Source: Bacteroidales bacterium
GTDB taxonomy: Bacteria > Bacteroidota > Bacteroidia > Bacteroidales > UBA12077
Assembly (NCBI GenBank): GCA_018334875.1
Contig: JAGXLC010000009.1
Coordinates: 1 to 35,695, forward strand
Reading direction: 5' to 3'
Length of the DNA stretch: 35,695 nt
The notes beneath the pieces are model-generated. The model did no database searches, had not been told where the DNA came from, and saw only the letters and a program-made list of their open reading frames with translations. Positions within the stretch are counted from its first letter, which is position 1, and every line of letters begins with the position of its first letter. The position numbers and the translations under genes are program-made. Below, one piece after another: positions 10,131 through 19,195 of the stretch.

Positions 10131-10226
10131 CTTGGGATTCTTTTTATTTATTATGTACAAACGTCCTTTTCTTCTTACGATTTTACAATCGCTGCTTCTT
10201 TTCTTTAAAGATGCTTTTACTTTCAT
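10110..10226 (-). CDS. rpmJ: 50S ribosomal protein bL36, zinc-free type
   Basis: This 38-residue protein starts [17 protein letters not shown] and ends NPKLKQRQG, the ending shared by the family. It binds 23S rRNA near the L7/L12 side of the large subunit. Zinc-binding bL36 has a Cys-Cys-Cys-His site; here only one cysteine (Cys14) remains, so it cannot bind zinc in that way and belongs to the C-minus form. The position between infA and rpsM is the conserved one, with gaps of 30 and 31 bases. Confidence 0.97.
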   Translation of the reverse strand: MKVKASLKKRSSDCKIVRRKGRLYIINKKNPKLKQRQG

Positions 10227-10256
10227 TTTTTCCGTAATTTTTTATTACCAAAATCA

Positions 10257-10475
10257 TTATTTATATCGGTATGTAATACGACCTCTGGAAAGATCATAGG
10301 GCGACATTTCCACTTTAACCTTATCTCCGGGTAAAATCTTTATATAATGCATACGCATCTTCCCGGAGATATGGGCCGTTATGATATGCCCATTTTCCAG
10401 TTCTACCCGAAACATAGCATTAGATAACGCTTCCACAATAGTACCATCCTGTTCAATAGAGGGTTGTTTAGCCAT
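10257..10475 (-). CDS. infA: Translation initiation factor IF-1
   Basis: IF-1 binds the A site of the 30S subunit during initiation and helps IF-2 and IF-3. The 72 residues form a single OB-fold S1-like domain ([53 protein letters not shown]), the normal length and sequence pattern. It lies 13 bases after map and 30 bases before rpmJ, as in the spc operons of many bacteria. Confidence 0.99.
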   Translation of the reverse strand: MAKQPSIEQDGTIVEALSNAMFRVELENGHIITAHISGKMRMHYIKILPGDKVKVEMSPYDLSRGRITYRYK

Positions 10476-10488
10476 ATCCTGTAAACAC

Positions 10489-11268
10489 TTAATTTTCTAT
10501 TATTGATTGATTTTCTATATATTCAAATGTTGATAAAATATCTGCTTCTCCGTTTCTTATCGCAAGAGCCAGTTCATAATGGGCTGAGGGTTGGGAATCC
10601 ATTGTCCTGATGGTCCAACCGTCGGGATCCTGTTTGATATTTTTTGTTCCCAGATTGATCATGGGTTCTATACAAATTACCAAACCCGGTTTCAGCTTGG
10701 TTCCCTTTCCCCTTTTTCCGTAGTTAGGTACTTCAGGTGATTCGTGCATATGAGCACCCAATCCATGACCAACCATTTCTCTTACTACTGAAAAACCTGC
10801 TCCTTCTGCATGATTCTGGACTGCAAAACCAATATCACCAACACGATTCCCTGCCACCGCTTTCTCAATTCCTTTAAAAAGCGACGCTTTAGTAGCGATC
10901 AGCAGTTGTTTTACATCCTCACGAAGTTCTCCTACAGCGAAAGTATAAGCGGTATCCCCATAAAATCCGTTCTTATAAGTTCCACAATCTATGGAAAGGA
11001 TATCTCCTTCCTTCAGCTCATAATCCGAGGGAATACCATGAACTACCTCATCATTAACAGAAGTACAGAGCGAATTCGGAAAACCTCCATAACCCAGGAA
11101 CCCTGGTTCGGCTCCGTGATCCCGTATGTATTCTTCAGCTCTTTTATCAAGGGCTGCAGTAGTTATACCGGGTTGAATCATTTTACCAACTTCAGCCAAG
11201 GTCTTGGAAACAAGAAGATTATTATCCCTGATTATTTCAATTTCCTCTTCACTCTTCACTTTCTGCAT
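10489..11268 (-). CDS. map: Methionine aminopeptidase, type I
   Basis: The enzyme removes the N-terminal methionine from new proteins. At 259 residues it has the compact pita-bread fold without N-terminal extension. The five metal ligands are visible: D94 ([10 protein letters not shown]), D105 (GDTAYTF), H168 (VGHGLG), E201 (ICIEPM) and E232 (HYELAL), with H77 (VVHGIP) in the active site. It is co-transcribed with secY upstream (32 bases) and infA downstream (13 bases), linking protein export, N-terminal processing and initiation in one unit. Confidence 0.98.
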   Translation of the reverse strand: MQKVKSEEEIEIIRDNNLLVSKTLAEVGKMIQPGITTAALDKRAEEYIRDHGAEPGFLGYGGFPNSLCTSVNDEVVHGIPSDYELKEGDILSIDCGTYKNGFYGDTAYTFAVGELREDVKQLLIATKASLFKGIEKAVAGNRVGDIGFAVQNHAEGAGFSVVREMVGHGLGAHMHESPEVPNYGKRGKGTKLKPGLVICIEPMINLGTKNIKQDPDGWTIRTMDSQPSAHYELALAIRNGEADILSTFEYIENQSIIEN

Positions 11269-11300
11269 TCAAAGAACCTTTAGCAATTTATATACTGATA

Positions 11301-12641
11301 CTATATTACCGACGAGCCTCCCGATCTGCCTTTAATCCGGCCTGTTTTCATCAATCCATCATAATGACGCATGAGCAGATGACTTTCAATTTGCTGTAAT
11401 GTATCCAACACTACACCTACCAGAATTAACAACGAAGTTCCCCCGTAAAATTGTGCCCATTGTTGATTAACACCTGCTATCATTGCAAAAGAAGGTAAAA
11501 TAGCAATAAAGGCCAGGAAAATTGAACCCGGCAAAGTGATACGTGACATGATTCGGTCCAGAAATTCTACAGTCTTTCTTCCGGGCTTGACGCCGGGGAT
11601 AAAACCTCCGTTTTTCTTCATGTCCTCTGCCATCTGTGAAGGATTAATTGTAATCGCTGTATAAAAATAGGTAAAAAGGATGACCATTGTGGCAAAGGTA
11701 AAATTATACCAGAAGCCTGTAAAATCAGAAAATGCCCGTGCAAATCCGGTAAGGGCATCCGATTCAGTAAACCCTACCAGTGTTACCGGAACAAACATCA
11801 ATGCCTGAGCGAAAATAATCGGCATAACACCTGCAGAATTCACTTTTAATGGAATATATTGTCTGACACCACCGTATTGTTTGTTCCCAACAATTCTTTT
11901 GGCGTATTGTACGGGTATTTTACGAACTCCCTGAACCAGCAAAATTACGCCAACAAATACAAAGAACAGTATAATCATTTCAAGGAGAAAGGCTACAAGA
12001 CCACCCCCTGCTTCTTCAAGTCTTGATATAAATTCTGCAAACAGGGCATAAGGTAGCCTGGCAATAATACCAATCATAATGATCAGAGAGATTCCATTGC
12101 CTATGCCTCTGTCGGTGATTCGTTCACCCAGCCACATAATAAACATGGAACCGGCAGTAAGTATAATAACGGATGAAACCCAAAAGAAGGATCCTTCAAG
12201 TACAAAAGCCGATTGATTTAGCTGCACCTGCAAGTTTTTAAGATAGCCCGGCGCTTGAATGATCAAAATACCAACAGTAAGATAACGGGTAAACTGGTTG
12301 ATTTTTCTTCTTCCGCTTTCTCCTTCTCTTTGAAGCCGCTGAAAGTAGGGGACTGCAATACCCAATAACTGTACAACAATTGAGGCAGAAATATAAGGCA
12401 TAATGCCCAGTGAAAATATTGATGCGCGGGCAAAAGCCCCTCCTGAGAACATATTTAACAGCCCCAGGACACCCCCGGAAGTTTGTTGCTCCAGGGCATC
12501 CAACTGAGCCGGATCTATCCCGGGAAGTACTACAAAACTACCCAAACGATAGATCAGCAGTATTCCCAGAGTAAATAAAATACGTTGTCTGAGATCTTCT
12601 ATTTTCCAAATGTTCTTTATGGTATCTATTAATCCCCTCAT
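11301..12641 (-). CDS. secY: Protein translocase subunit SecY
   Basis: SecY is the pore of the SecYEG channel in the inner membrane. The 446-residue protein has about ten hydrophobic helices, the N-terminal segment RILFTLGILLIYRLGSFVVLPGID, the plug region GLLNMFSGGAFARASIFSLGIMPYISASI, and the cytosolic loops QREGESGRRKINQFTRY and NGGFIPGVKPGRKT that contact the ribosome and SecA. It follows rplO by 7 bases and ends with a short basic tail. Confidence 0.98.
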   Translation of the reverse strand: MRGLIDTIKNIWKIEDLRQRILFTLGILLIYRLGSFVVLPGIDPAQLDALEQQTSGGVLGLLNMFSGGAFARASIFSLGIMPYISASIVVQLLGIAVPYFQRLQREGESGRRKINQFTRYLTVGILIIQAPGYLKNLQVQLNQSAFVLEGSFFWVSSVIILTAGSMFIMWLGERITDRGIGNGISLIIMIGIIARLPYALFAEFISRLEEAGGGLVAFLLEMIILFFVFVGVILLVQGVRKIPVQYAKRIVGNKQYGGVRQYIPLKVNSAGVMPIIFAQALMFVPVTLVGFTESDALTGFARAFSDFTGFWYNFTFATMVILFTYFYTAITINPSQMAEDMKKNGGFIPGVKPGRKTVEFLDRIMSRITLPGSIFLAFIAILPSFAMIAGVNQQWAQFYGGTSLLILVGVVLDTLQQIESHLLMRHYDGLMKTGRIKGRSGGSSVI

Positions 12642-12648
12642 TATAAAA

Positions 12649-13095
12649 TTATAATTTTACTGCTGTTCCTTCAACTGATTCTATTGCTTCCCTGGCTGAA
12701 TTGGAAAAAGCATGAGCATGCACTTCAAGCTTTTTCGTAAGTTTGCCTTTACCCAGAATTTTTACAAGGTTTCCCTTCTTCACCAAACCATTATTATAGA
12801 TGGCATCCAAATCGATTTTCTCCAAATTCTTTTCTTCTGCAAGCTTTTCTAAAGCCTCTAAATTAACTGCCTTATACTCTTTCCGATTGATATTCTTAAA
12901 ACCGAATTTGGGAATTCTCCTGTAAAGAGGCATCTGTCCTCCTTCAAAACCCAATTTTCTACTGTAACCCCTTCTCGACTTCTGTCCTTCTTTACCCCGG
13001 GTTGAGCTGCCTCCTTTTCCGGAACCCTGGCCTCTTCCTTTACGTGTTTTGCTTTTTGACGAATTGGGTGCTGGTTTAATGTTACTTAAGTCCAT
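12649..13095 (-). CDS. rplO: 50S ribosomal protein uL15
   Basis: uL15 is a late-assembling protein of the large subunit with a long glycine- and basic-rich N-terminal extension that runs into rRNA (KTRKGRGQGSGKGG..., GFEGGQMPLYRRIPKFGF). The 148-residue length is normal. The globular C-terminal part carries VKILGKGKLTKKLEVHAHAFS. It lies 15 bases after rpmD and 7 before secY. Confidence 0.98.
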   Translation of the reverse strand: MDLSNIKPAPNSSKSKTRKGRGQGSGKGGSSTRGKEGQKSRRGYSRKLGFEGGQMPLYRRIPKFGFKNINRKEYKAVNLEALEKLAEEKNLEKIDLDAIYNNGLVKKGNLVKILGKGKLTKKLEVHAHAFSNSAREAIESVEGTAVKL

Positions 13096-13110
13096 ATCTT
13101 GGTTTCTCTT

Positions 13111-13293
13111 TTATTTTAACTCTTCAACTTGTACCAGATGTCCAATCTTCTTAATCATTCCTCTAATCTGGGGCGTATCCTCTTTCTCAACGGTATGGTT
13201 CATCCGTTTTATTCCCAAAGCTTCCAGATTTTTTTTCTGGCGTTTTGTACTTCCAATCTTGCTTTTTATTTGCGTAACTTTCAATTTCGCCAT
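13111..13293 (-). CDS. rpmD: 50S ribosomal protein uL30
   Basis: This 60-residue protein matches the short bacterial uL30 (KVTQIKSKIGSTKRQKKNLEALGI, RGMIKKIGHLVQVEE), which packs against 23S and 5S rRNA regions of the large subunit. It is placed between rpsE and rplO, as is usual in the spc block. Confidence 0.97.
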   Translation of the reverse strand: MAKLKVTQIKSKIGSTKRQKKNLEALGIKRMNHTVEKEDTPQIRGMIKKIGHLVQVEELK

Positions 13294-13313
13294 GATCTAA
13301 GTTTTTTAAAAAT

Positions 13314-13835
13314 CTATCCGTTAAACACCTTTTCAAGCGGCACGTTCCTCTGTTCTGCAATGGTATAGGCGTCTCTCATATCCAACAAGGCATTAATGGT
13401 ACCTTTTACCTGATTATGAGGATTGCTGGATCCTTTGGATTTAGCCAGTAAGTCGGTAATACCAACACTTTCCAGTACAATTCTCATGGCTCCTCCTGCC
13501 TTAACACCCGTACCATGGGCCGCAGGTTTCATAAAAATATGAGCTCCGGAATACTTATATTCAATGGGATGTGGAATGGTACCATTCAATATAGGAACTT
13601 TAACCAGGTTCTTTTTGGCTGATTCCACACCCTTTGCAATTGCTGTTGTTACTTCTTTAGCTTTGCCCAAACCGTAACCGACGATTCCATTTTCATCTCC
13701 AACTACCACCAATGCGGTGAATCCAAACTGACGGCCACCTTTGGTTACCTTGGTAACTCTTTTGATATTGACCAGACGATCTTTGAGTTCTAAATCACTG
13801 GTCTTTACTTTTTTAATATTTGCGTCTTTTGGCAT
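13314..13835 (-). CDS. rpsE: 30S ribosomal protein uS5
   Basis: uS5 lies near the mRNA entry channel and influences decoding fidelity and mRNA unwinding. The 173 residues include the double-stranded RNA-binding domain ([23 protein letters not shown]-like [20 protein letters not shown]) and the C-terminal half with [15 protein letters not shown] and [14 protein letters not shown]. It is 5 bases behind rplR and 20 before rpmD. Confidence 0.98.
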   Translation of the reverse strand: MPKDANIKKVKTSDLELKDRLVNIKRVTKVTKGGRQFGFTALVVVGDENGIVGYGLGKAKEVTTAIAKGVESAKKNLVKVPILNGTIPHPIEYKYSGAHIFMKPAAHGTGVKAGGAMRIVLESVGITDLLAKSKGSSNPHNQVKGTINALLDMRDAYTIAEQRNVPLEKVFNG

Positions 13836-13840
13836 AGGTT

Positions 13841-14203
13841 TTAAAATTTAAGTCCTTCCTTTCTTGCTCCTTCAGCTAATTTTTTTATACGTCCATGATA
13901 CTGATAACCACTGCGGTCCAAAACAACGGTATTAATGCCTTTTTCCATTGATTTCTGAGCCAAATACTTTCCTACCAATTCTGCCTGTGAGGATTTATTG
14001 AGCCCCTCACTCTGATCAGCCACTTCTTTTTTTCTGGTAGAATAAGAACATAAAGTTTGCCCTTCTTCATCATCTATCAGTTGGGCATAAATATGCTTAT
14101 TGCTTCGGAAAACTGACATTCTGGGCTTCTCAGCGGTTCCGCTGATTTTTTTCCTGACTCTTCTTTTTATTCTATATCTTCTGTCTTTTTTTGTAAAGGC
14201 CAT
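13841..14203 (-). CDS. rplR: 50S ribosomal protein uL18
   Basis: uL18 binds 5S rRNA together with uL5 in the central protuberance. It has 120 residues: a basic N-terminus ([30 protein letters not shown]), the core [19 protein letters not shown], and the C-terminal [19 protein letters not shown]-like motif. Its position between rplF and rpsE is standard. Confidence 0.98.
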   Translation of the reverse strand: MAFTKKDRRYRIKRRVRKKISGTAEKPRMSVFRSNKHIYAQLIDDEEGQTLCSYSTRKKEVADQSEGLNKSSQAELVGKYLAQKSMEKGINTVVLDRSGYQYHGRIKKLAEGARKEGLKF

Positions 14204-14223
14204 GATTTTAATATTTAATAATT

Positions 14224-14778
14224 TTAAACATTTCCTGCCTTACCAGCCTTACGCCTGATTCTTTCCCCAACATATTTGATGCCTCTGCCTTTATAAGGTT
14301 CCGGGGGTCTGATGGCTCTTATTTTTGAAGCAACCTGACCCAACAGCTCCTTATCATGACTGGACAAGGTTACTTTAGGATTGCTTCTCCTCTGGGTTGT
14401 GGCTTCGAGCTGGATTTCTTCCGGTATTTCAAAATGGATGTCATGGGAAAATCCAACACTCATCTCCAGGACCTGCCCTTTGGCTTCAGCACGATATCCC
14501 ACACCGTCAAATTCGAGTTGTACGGAATAACCCTGAGACACTCCTTCTACCATACCTTGAATAAGGGATCTCGACAATCCGTGTAATGCTTTATGCTTCT
14601 TTGAATCACTGGCTCTTGAAAGAGACACCTGATCATCCTTTACCTGTATTGAAATGGAAGGATCAAAAATCCGGGATATCTCCCCTTTAGGTCCTTTGAC
14701 ATGAACCTCATTTTTATCATCAACTGAAACGTTGACTCCCTCTGGTATGTTAATGGGTAAAACACCTATTCGTGACAT
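14224..14778 (-). CDS. rplF: 50S ribosomal protein uL6
   Basis: uL6 lies near the sarcin-ricin loop and the factor-binding site of the large subunit. The 184-residue protein has two similar domains and the C-terminal signature [19 protein letters not shown]. The start is fixed by an unusually complete Shine-Dalgarno sequence 7 bases before the ATG, listed separately. An out-of-frame ATG lies 5 bases upstream of the chosen start and opens only five codons, so it is unlikely to be used. Confidence 0.98.
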   Translation of the reverse strand: MSRIGVLPINIPEGVNVSVDDKNEVHVKGPKGEISRIFDPSISIQVKDDQVSLSRASDSKKHKALHGLSRSLIQGMVEGVSQGYSVQLEFDGVGYRAEAKGQVLEMSVGFSHDIHFEIPEEIQLEATTQRRSNPKVTLSSHDKELLGQVASKIRAIRPPEPYKGRGIKYVGERIRRKAGKAGNV

Positions 14779-14785
14779 TGCATTT

Positions 14786-14793
14786 CCTCCTTT
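14786..14793 (-). promoter_or_regulatory. Strong Shine-Dalgarno sequence before rplF
   Basis: AAAGGAGG directly follows the rpsH TAA stop and stands 7 bases before the rplF ATG, so the whole 15-base gap is site plus spacer. Most gene starts in this window have no such site, as expected for Bacteroidota. Confidence 0.85.
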
Positions 14794-15192
14794 TTAATGT
14801 ACATAACACAAGACTTCACCGCCTACATTTAACTTTCGGGCTTCTTTATCTGTAATAACTCCCCTTGAAGTAGATAGTATTGCGATTCCCAAGCCATTAA
14901 GCACTCGGGGAATATTTCTTATATCCACATAATGTCTTAGCCCTGGCCGGCTCACTCTTTGCAGTTCACGAATTCCAGGTTCCCTGGTCTTAGGATGATA
15001 TTTCAACGCGATCTTAATAACATCTTGAACCTGTCCTTCTTCAAATTTATAACTCAGAATATATCCCTGATCATGCAATATCTTGGTAATATTCTTCTTC
15101 AGGTTTGAGGCTGGAATCTCCACAACTTTATGACCAGCCATCTGGGCATTTCTTATTCTTGTAAGATAATCTGAAATGGTATCTGTCACCAT
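14794..15192 (-). CDS. rpsH: 30S ribosomal protein uS8
   Basis: uS8 binds the central domain of 16S rRNA and is needed for platform assembly. The 132 residues show the N-terminal [19 protein letters not shown] and the C-terminal [22 protein letters not shown] typical of the family. It starts 24 bases after rpsN; a partial purine-rich GAAGGA lies in that gap. Its stop codon abuts the rplF Shine-Dalgarno. Confidence 0.98.
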   Translation of the reverse strand: MVTDTISDYLTRIRNAQMAGHKVVEIPASNLKKNITKILHDQGYILSYKFEEGQVQDVIKIALKYHPKTREPGIRELQRVSRPGLRHYVDIRNIPRVLNGLGIAILSTSRGVITDKEARKLNVGGEVLCYVH

Positions 15193-15216
15193 GATCTGTA
15201 TCCTTCTTTTAATTGA

Positions 15217-15486
15217 TTACCAACTTGCTTTTTTGACACCAGGAATAAGGCCTTTAGAAGCCATTTCTCTGAAAGTAATGCGGCTTAGGCCAAACTGACG
15301 CATATACCCTCTCGGTCTGCCGGTTATTTTACACCGGTTGTGTTGCCGCACGGGGCTCGAATTTCTCGGTAAACGGCTTAAGCCTATATAATCTCCTTCA
15401 GCTTTAAGCTCTGCCCTTTTCCTGGCATACTTATCAGCCATTTTCTTTCTTTTCTTTTCTCTTGCCTTCATTGATTCTTTTGACAT
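15217..15486 (-). CDS. rpsN: 30S ribosomal protein uS14, zinc-free type
   Basis: uS14 is in the head of the small subunit. The 89-residue length and a single cysteine (in [20 protein letters not shown]) identify the longer C-minus form, rather than the 61-residue form with a CxxC...CxxC zinc site. The C-terminus [11 protein letters not shown] is the family ending. It lies 3 bases after rplE. Confidence 0.98.
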   Translation of the reverse strand: MSKESMKAREKKRKKMADKYARKRAELKAEGDYIGLSRLPRNSSPVRQHNRCKITGRPRGYMRQFGLSRITFREMASKGLIPGVKKASW

Positions 15487-15489
15487 AAT

Positions 15490-16047
15490 CTACTCTTTTT
15501 TTAAGTTTCTAAAAGGTAGTCCGAATTCCCGCAGAAGTGCAAATCCTTCTTCATCAGTCGGAGCGGATGTTACAAATACAGCCTCCAGACCGACTATTTT
15601 TTGCACTTTATCCAGATTGATCTCCGGGAAAATGATCTGTTCTTCCAATCCAAGAGAATAATTTCCCCGACCGTCAAAATTGCTCTTTACTCCGTTAAAG
15701 TCTTTTACACGCGGTAAAGCCACTCTTATCAATCGTTCAAGGAATTCGTACATTCTTTCTTTTCGTAGTGTCACTTTAACACCTATGGGCGTATTTTCCC
15801 GAAGTTTAAAGTTAGAGATGGCATTTTTTGAGTACGTTTTAACAGCTTTTTGACCTGCGATGGCTGTCAACTCTTCCTGTGCCGTTTCTATTAATTTTTT
15901 ATCCATCACGGCCTCACCTACACCGCGGTTCAATACAATCTTCCTGAGTTTGGGAACTTCCATAACCGATTGATAATTGAACTCTTTAATCAGCGCAGGT
16001 ACAATTTCTTCGTGATATCTTTTCTTTAATGCCGGCTGATAATCCAT
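15490..16047 (-). CDS. rplE: 50S ribosomal protein uL5
   Basis: uL5 binds 5S rRNA and touches P-site tRNA and the small subunit head. The protein has 185 residues with the motifs [45 protein letters not shown] and the C-terminal [10 protein letters not shown]-like [16 protein letters not shown]. The ATG overlaps the rplX stop by one base (TAATG), and a purine-rich GGGGAGGAG inside the last rplX codons stands 8 bases before it, suggesting coupled translation. Confidence 0.98.
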   Translation of the reverse strand: MDYQPALKKRYHEEIVPALIKEFNYQSVMEVPKLRKIVLNRGVGEAVMDKKLIETAQEELTAIAGQKAVKTYSKNAISNFKLRENTPIGVKVTLRKERMYEFLERLIRVALPRVKDFNGVKSNFDGRGNYSLGLEEQIIFPEINLDKVQKIVGLEAVFVTSAPTDEEGFALLREFGLPFRNLKKE

Positions 16048-16376
16048 TATTTAATCTCCTCCCCTGACTTTTTTGAATAACGCACAAGTTTATTATTATC
16101 ATCCAGTTTTCTTCCTATTCTTGTCGGTTCTCCGGTTGACGGATCAACAAGCATCAGATTTGAAATGTGCACGGGAGCCTCTTTTTTGATAATCCCGCCC
16201 TGTGGATTATCGTTGCTGGGTCGTGTATGTTTTGAAACCATATTGACTCCCTCAACCAATGCTCTCTGGCGCTCGGGATAAACTTCCAGCACTCTGCCTT
16301 GTTGTCCTTTATATTCTCCGCAATTCACGTAAACCGTGTCACCTTTTTTTATATGTAGTTTCTTTCTTTTTTCCAT
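16047..16376 (-). CDS. rplX: 50S ribosomal protein uL24
   Basis: uL24 starts large-subunit assembly by binding the 5' part of 23S rRNA. The 109-residue protein has the KOW motif near its N-terminus ([20 protein letters not shown]) and the [10 protein letters not shown] motif. It follows rplN by 12 bases and overlaps rplE by one base. Confidence 0.98.
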   Translation of the reverse strand: MEKRKKLHIKKGDTVYVNCGEYKGQQGRVLEVYPERQRALVEGVNMVSKHTRPSNDNPQGGIIKKEAPVHISNLMLVDPSTGEPTRIGRKLDDNNKLVRYSKKSGEEIK

Positions 16377-16388
16377 GATTTCAATGTT

Positions 16389-16754
16389 TTAGAGAACTTC
16401 AGGTGCTAATGACACAATTCTCATATATTTACTCCTCAACTCCCTTGGGATAGGTCCAAATATGCGGGTACCCCTAATTTCTCCCAGATTATCTATCAGT
16501 ACGCAAGCATTATTGTCGAAACGGATATAAGAACCGTCCACCCTTCTCATTTCTTTCTTAGTTCGGACAATAACAGCCCTACTGACAGTCCCCTTTTTGA
16601 TTTCGGAAGCAGGCAAAGCACTTCGCACACTAACAACTACGGTATCACCAACAGAGGCATATCTACGGCCGCTGCCCCCAAGTACCCGGATAACCTTCAC
16701 TATTTTAGCGCCACTATTATCAGCAACACTAAGCTTACTTTCTTGTTGTACCAT
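16389..16754 (-). CDS. rplN: 50S ribosomal protein uL14
   Basis: uL14 lies at the subunit interface and is the docking site of the silencing factor RsfS. It has the normal 121 residues, with [31 protein letters not shown] and the C-terminal [17 protein letters not shown]. It lies 6 bases after rpsQ. Confidence 0.98.
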   Translation of the reverse strand: MVQQESKLSVADNSGAKIVKVIRVLGGSGRRYASVGDTVVVSVRSALPASEIKKGTVSRAVIVRTKKEMRRVDGSYIRFDNNACVLIDNLGEIRGTRIFGPIPRELRSKYMRIVSLAPEVL

Positions 16755-16760
16755 TTTATC

Positions 16761-17018
16761 TTATTTAACTCTTTCTAAAATTTCTACCAATCTCCAGCGT
16801 TTCCTTTTGCTCAGCGGACGAGTTTCCATTATCTTCACCGTATCTCCTTCACTACACTGATTCTTTTCGTCGTGAGCTATAAATTTGGTTCGCCTGTTGA
16901 TAAACTTATGATATTTAGGGTGCTTGACTCTACGGTTCACTACAACACTAATGGACTTATCCATTTTGTTGCTGGAAACGATGCCAACTTTCTCTTTCCT
17001 TAAACCTCTCTTTTCCAT
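16761..17018 (-). CDS. rpsQ: 30S ribosomal protein uS17
   Basis: uS17 is a primary 16S rRNA binder in the body of the small subunit, with an OB-fold of 85 residues. Visible motifs are [25 protein letters not shown]-like start and the C-terminal [24 protein letters not shown]. It is 12 bases after rpmC. Confidence 0.98.
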   Translation of the reverse strand: MEKRGLRKEKVGIVSSNKMDKSISVVVNRRVKHPKYHKFINRRTKFIAHDEKNQCSEGDTVKIMETRPLSKRKRWRLVEILERVK

Positions 17019-17030
17019 CGTAATGGTTTC

Positions 17031-17246
17031 TTATTGATTATCGTAATTTATAGAAGCTTCCTTAAGTCGCTTATTTAACTCTGTCTTCATTCTGGCTATA
17101 TTTTTCCGGGCTTCCTTTATTTTTGCCGGATTATCTAAAGGTGAAACTGCATGATTGAGTTTCAACTGTGTCAGACGTGTTTGCTCGCTATCGACACGCT
17201 CTTCTATTTCCTTATCTGTAAATTCACGTATTTCAGAAGGTTTCAT
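17031..17246 (-). CDS. rpmC: 50S ribosomal protein uL29
   Basis: This 71-residue, mostly helical protein sits at the exit of the peptide tunnel beside uL23 and takes part in contacts with trigger factor and SRP. It has the pattern EIREFTDKEIEERV...LKLNHAVSPLDNPAKIKEARKNIARMKT. Its position between rplP and rpsQ is conserved. Confidence 0.97.
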   Translation of the reverse strand: MKPSEIREFTDKEIEERVDSEQTRLTQLKLNHAVSPLDNPAKIKEARKNIARMKTELNKRLKEASINYDNQ

Positions 17247-17261
17247 CTTCTCTAATTTTGT

Positions 17262-17681
17262 TTATTCCACATAATCTCTTCTTACAACAAACTTGGTTTT
17301 AACGGGAAGCTTTTGAGCTGCAAGGCGCAATGCTTCCTGTGCTACATGTCTGGAAACACCTTCAGCTTCCAGAATCATTCTGCCAGGCTTAACAGGAGCC
17401 ACAAAACCTTCCGGGTCACCTTTTCCCTTACCCATTCGGACCTCAGCGGGTTTATTGGTAATGGGTTTATCGGGAAAAATCCGTATCCAAATCTGTCCTT
17501 CCCTTTTCATATAACGCGTCATCGCCTGCCTGGCCGACTCCAGTTGTTTCTGGGTTATCCAGTCCTGTTCCAGTGCTTTTACCCCAAAAGAACCAAATGC
17601 AAGTTGAGTACCCTTTTGGGCTATACCTTTCATCCGGCCTTTCTGCCGCTTCCTATATTTAGTCTTTTTTGGCTGTAACAT
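17262..17681 (-). CDS. rplP: 50S ribosomal protein uL16
   Basis: uL16 helps position tRNA near the peptidyl-transferase centre. The 139 residues start [19 protein letters not shown] and contain [22 protein letters not shown]-like and [18 protein letters not shown] motifs. It lies 20 bases after rpsC and 15 before rpmC. Confidence 0.98.
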   Translation of the reverse strand: MLQPKKTKYRKRQKGRMKGIAQKGTQLAFGSFGVKALEQDWITQKQLESARQAMTRYMKREGQIWIRIFPDKPITNKPAEVRMGKGKGDPEGFVAPVKPGRMILEAEGVSRHVAQEALRLAAQKLPVKTKFVVRRDYVE

Positions 17682-17701
17682 GGGTTGATTTTCTTTTTAT
17701 A

Positions 17702-18400
17702 TTATTTTTTCTTTCTTCTTCCTTTGGATTTGGCACCCTTACTTTCACTTGGAATTGCAGGGGTAAGATCAACTTTATCGAATATTTCTCCTTTGAAAAT
17801 CCATACTTTGATTCCAATCAAACCTGCTTTTGTCAGGGCTTCTCCTAACGCATAATCAATATCGGCTCTGAAAGTATGTAAAGGTGTTCTACCTTCCTTG
17901 TAAACTTCTGTGCGAGCCATTTCAGCACCACCCAATCGCCCTGCTATCTGTACTTTTACACCTTCTGCTCCAAGTCGCATGCCGGAAGCAATGGCCATCT
18001 TAATTGCCCTTCGGTAAGAAATCATGCCTTCAATCTGCCTGGCAATACCGTCAGCTACCAATCTGGCGTCCAACTCGGGTCGTTTAACCTCAAAAATATT
18101 TATCTGTACTTCCTTTTTGGTCAGCTTTTTAAGCTCTTCTTTGAGTTTATCTACTTCTTTACCACCTTTCCCGATAATAATTCCAGGACGAGCAGTATGA
18201 ATGGTAACGGTGACCAATTTCAATGTCCGCTCGATAACAATCTTGGAAATACTTGCCTTCGTCAGGCGGGTGTGCAAATATTTTCTGATCTTATCGTCTT
18301 CGAGCAATTTGTCGCTATAATCTTTGCCGCCGTACCAGTTGGATTCCCAACCTTTAATAATACCAAGCCTGTTACTTATTGGATTTACTTTTTGTCCCAT
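17702..18400 (-). CDS. rpsC: 30S ribosomal protein uS3
   Basis: uS3 forms part of the mRNA entry tunnel with uS4 and uS5. The 232-residue protein has an N-terminal KH domain with the GKGG loop at 77-80 and the C-terminal domain [20 protein letters not shown]..., plus a lysine/arginine-rich tail. Its ATG follows the rplV stop codon with no base between them, so the two are probably translationally coupled. Confidence 0.98.
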   Translation of the reverse strand: MGQKVNPISNRLGIIKGWESNWYGGKDYSDKLLEDDKIRKYLHTRLTKASISKIVIERTLKLVTVTIHTARPGIIIGKGGKEVDKLKEELKKLTKKEVQINIFEVKRPELDARLVADGIARQIEGMISYRRAIKMAIASGMRLGAEGVKVQIAGRLGGAEMARTEVYKEGRTPLHTFRADIDYALGEALTKAGLIGIKVWIFKGEIFDKVDLTPAIPSESKGAKSKGRRKKK

Positions 18401-18883
18401 CTATTCCTGATTATTTTGTGTCTCATTAACATTCTGTTTGTTGCTTTCGGTCTCCGTATCTTCAGCAACCTGCTCTACCTGTCTTGCTTCGTTCATATTT
18501 TCCAGAAAAAGGGTAATGTGGCTGGATCTTTTCCTGATCAAATGAGCCCTTCCCATTGCTTCCGGACGGATTCGCTTCAATGTTTGTGCTTTATCGACAC
18601 GAATCTCACTTACTATAAGATAACTTTCTTCTATCCGAACCCCTTCGTTCTTATTTTGCCAGTTTGATATAGCCGACAAAAGCAATTTCTCTAAATAAAT
18701 AGAGGCGGCTATTGAGTTGAATCGCAAAAAATCCAGGGCCTGATTCACCTCTTTTCCACGAATCTCATCAGCCAAAAGACGTACCTTCCGGGGGGAGGTA
18801 GGGCATCCTTTCAAAACTGCAAAATATTGCTTTTTCCTTTGCTCTTTTCTGTTTTCCGCTCGGATACGTTTATTTGAACCCAT
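18401..18883 (-). CDS. rplV: 50S ribosomal protein uL22 with acidic C-terminal tail
   Basis: uL22 lines the peptide exit tunnel with its beta-hairpin. The core spans about 20-129 (GCPTSPRKVRLLADEIRG, and RPEAMGRAHLIRKRSSHITL at the hairpin). The 160-residue length exceeds the usual 110 or so: a charged N-terminal segment precedes the core, and about 30 acidic, Asn/Gln-rich residues (EQVAEDTETESNK...) follow it. The tail is presumably disordered on the ribosome surface. Confidence 0.97.
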   Translation of the reverse strand: MGSNKRIRAENRKEQRKKQYFAVLKGCPTSPRKVRLLADEIRGKEVNQALDFLRFNSIAASIYLEKLLLSAISNWQNKNEGVRIEESYLIVSEIRVDKAQTLKRIRPEAMGRAHLIRKRSSHITLFLENMNEARQVEQVAEDTETESNKQNVNETQNNQE

Positions 18884-18906
18884 TATTTAGTTTTTTTACA
18901 GATTTA

Positions 18907-19176
18907 TTATTTTCCTTTTTTGGTAGGATGACCTTTAAACTGTCTGGTCGGGGCGAACTCACCCAATTTATGTCCTACCATATTCTCGGTAATATATACT
19001 GGAATGAATTTATTTCCGTTATGAACAGCAATTGTATGGCCCACAAAATCGGGGGTAATCATAGATCTTCTTGACCAGGTTTTAATCACCTTCTTTTTTC
19101 CTGATTCGTTCATTTCTATGACGCGCTGTTCCAGCTTATACTCTACAAAAGGTCCTTTTTTAAGTGAACGACTCAT
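18907..19176 (-). CDS. rpsS: 30S ribosomal protein uS19
   Basis: uS19 is in the head of the small subunit next to uS13 and contacts the large subunit. The 89 residues start [19 protein letters not shown] and include [23 protein letters not shown] and [12 protein letters not shown], all family hallmarks. Gaps are 19 bases to rplB and 23 to rplV. Confidence 0.99.
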   Translation of the reverse strand: MSRSLKKGPFVEYKLEQRVIEMNESGKKKVIKTWSRRSMITPDFVGHTIAVHNGNKFIPVYITENMVGHKLGEFAPTRQFKGHPTKKGK

Positions 19177-19195
19177 AGTATATCAGATTATTCGT

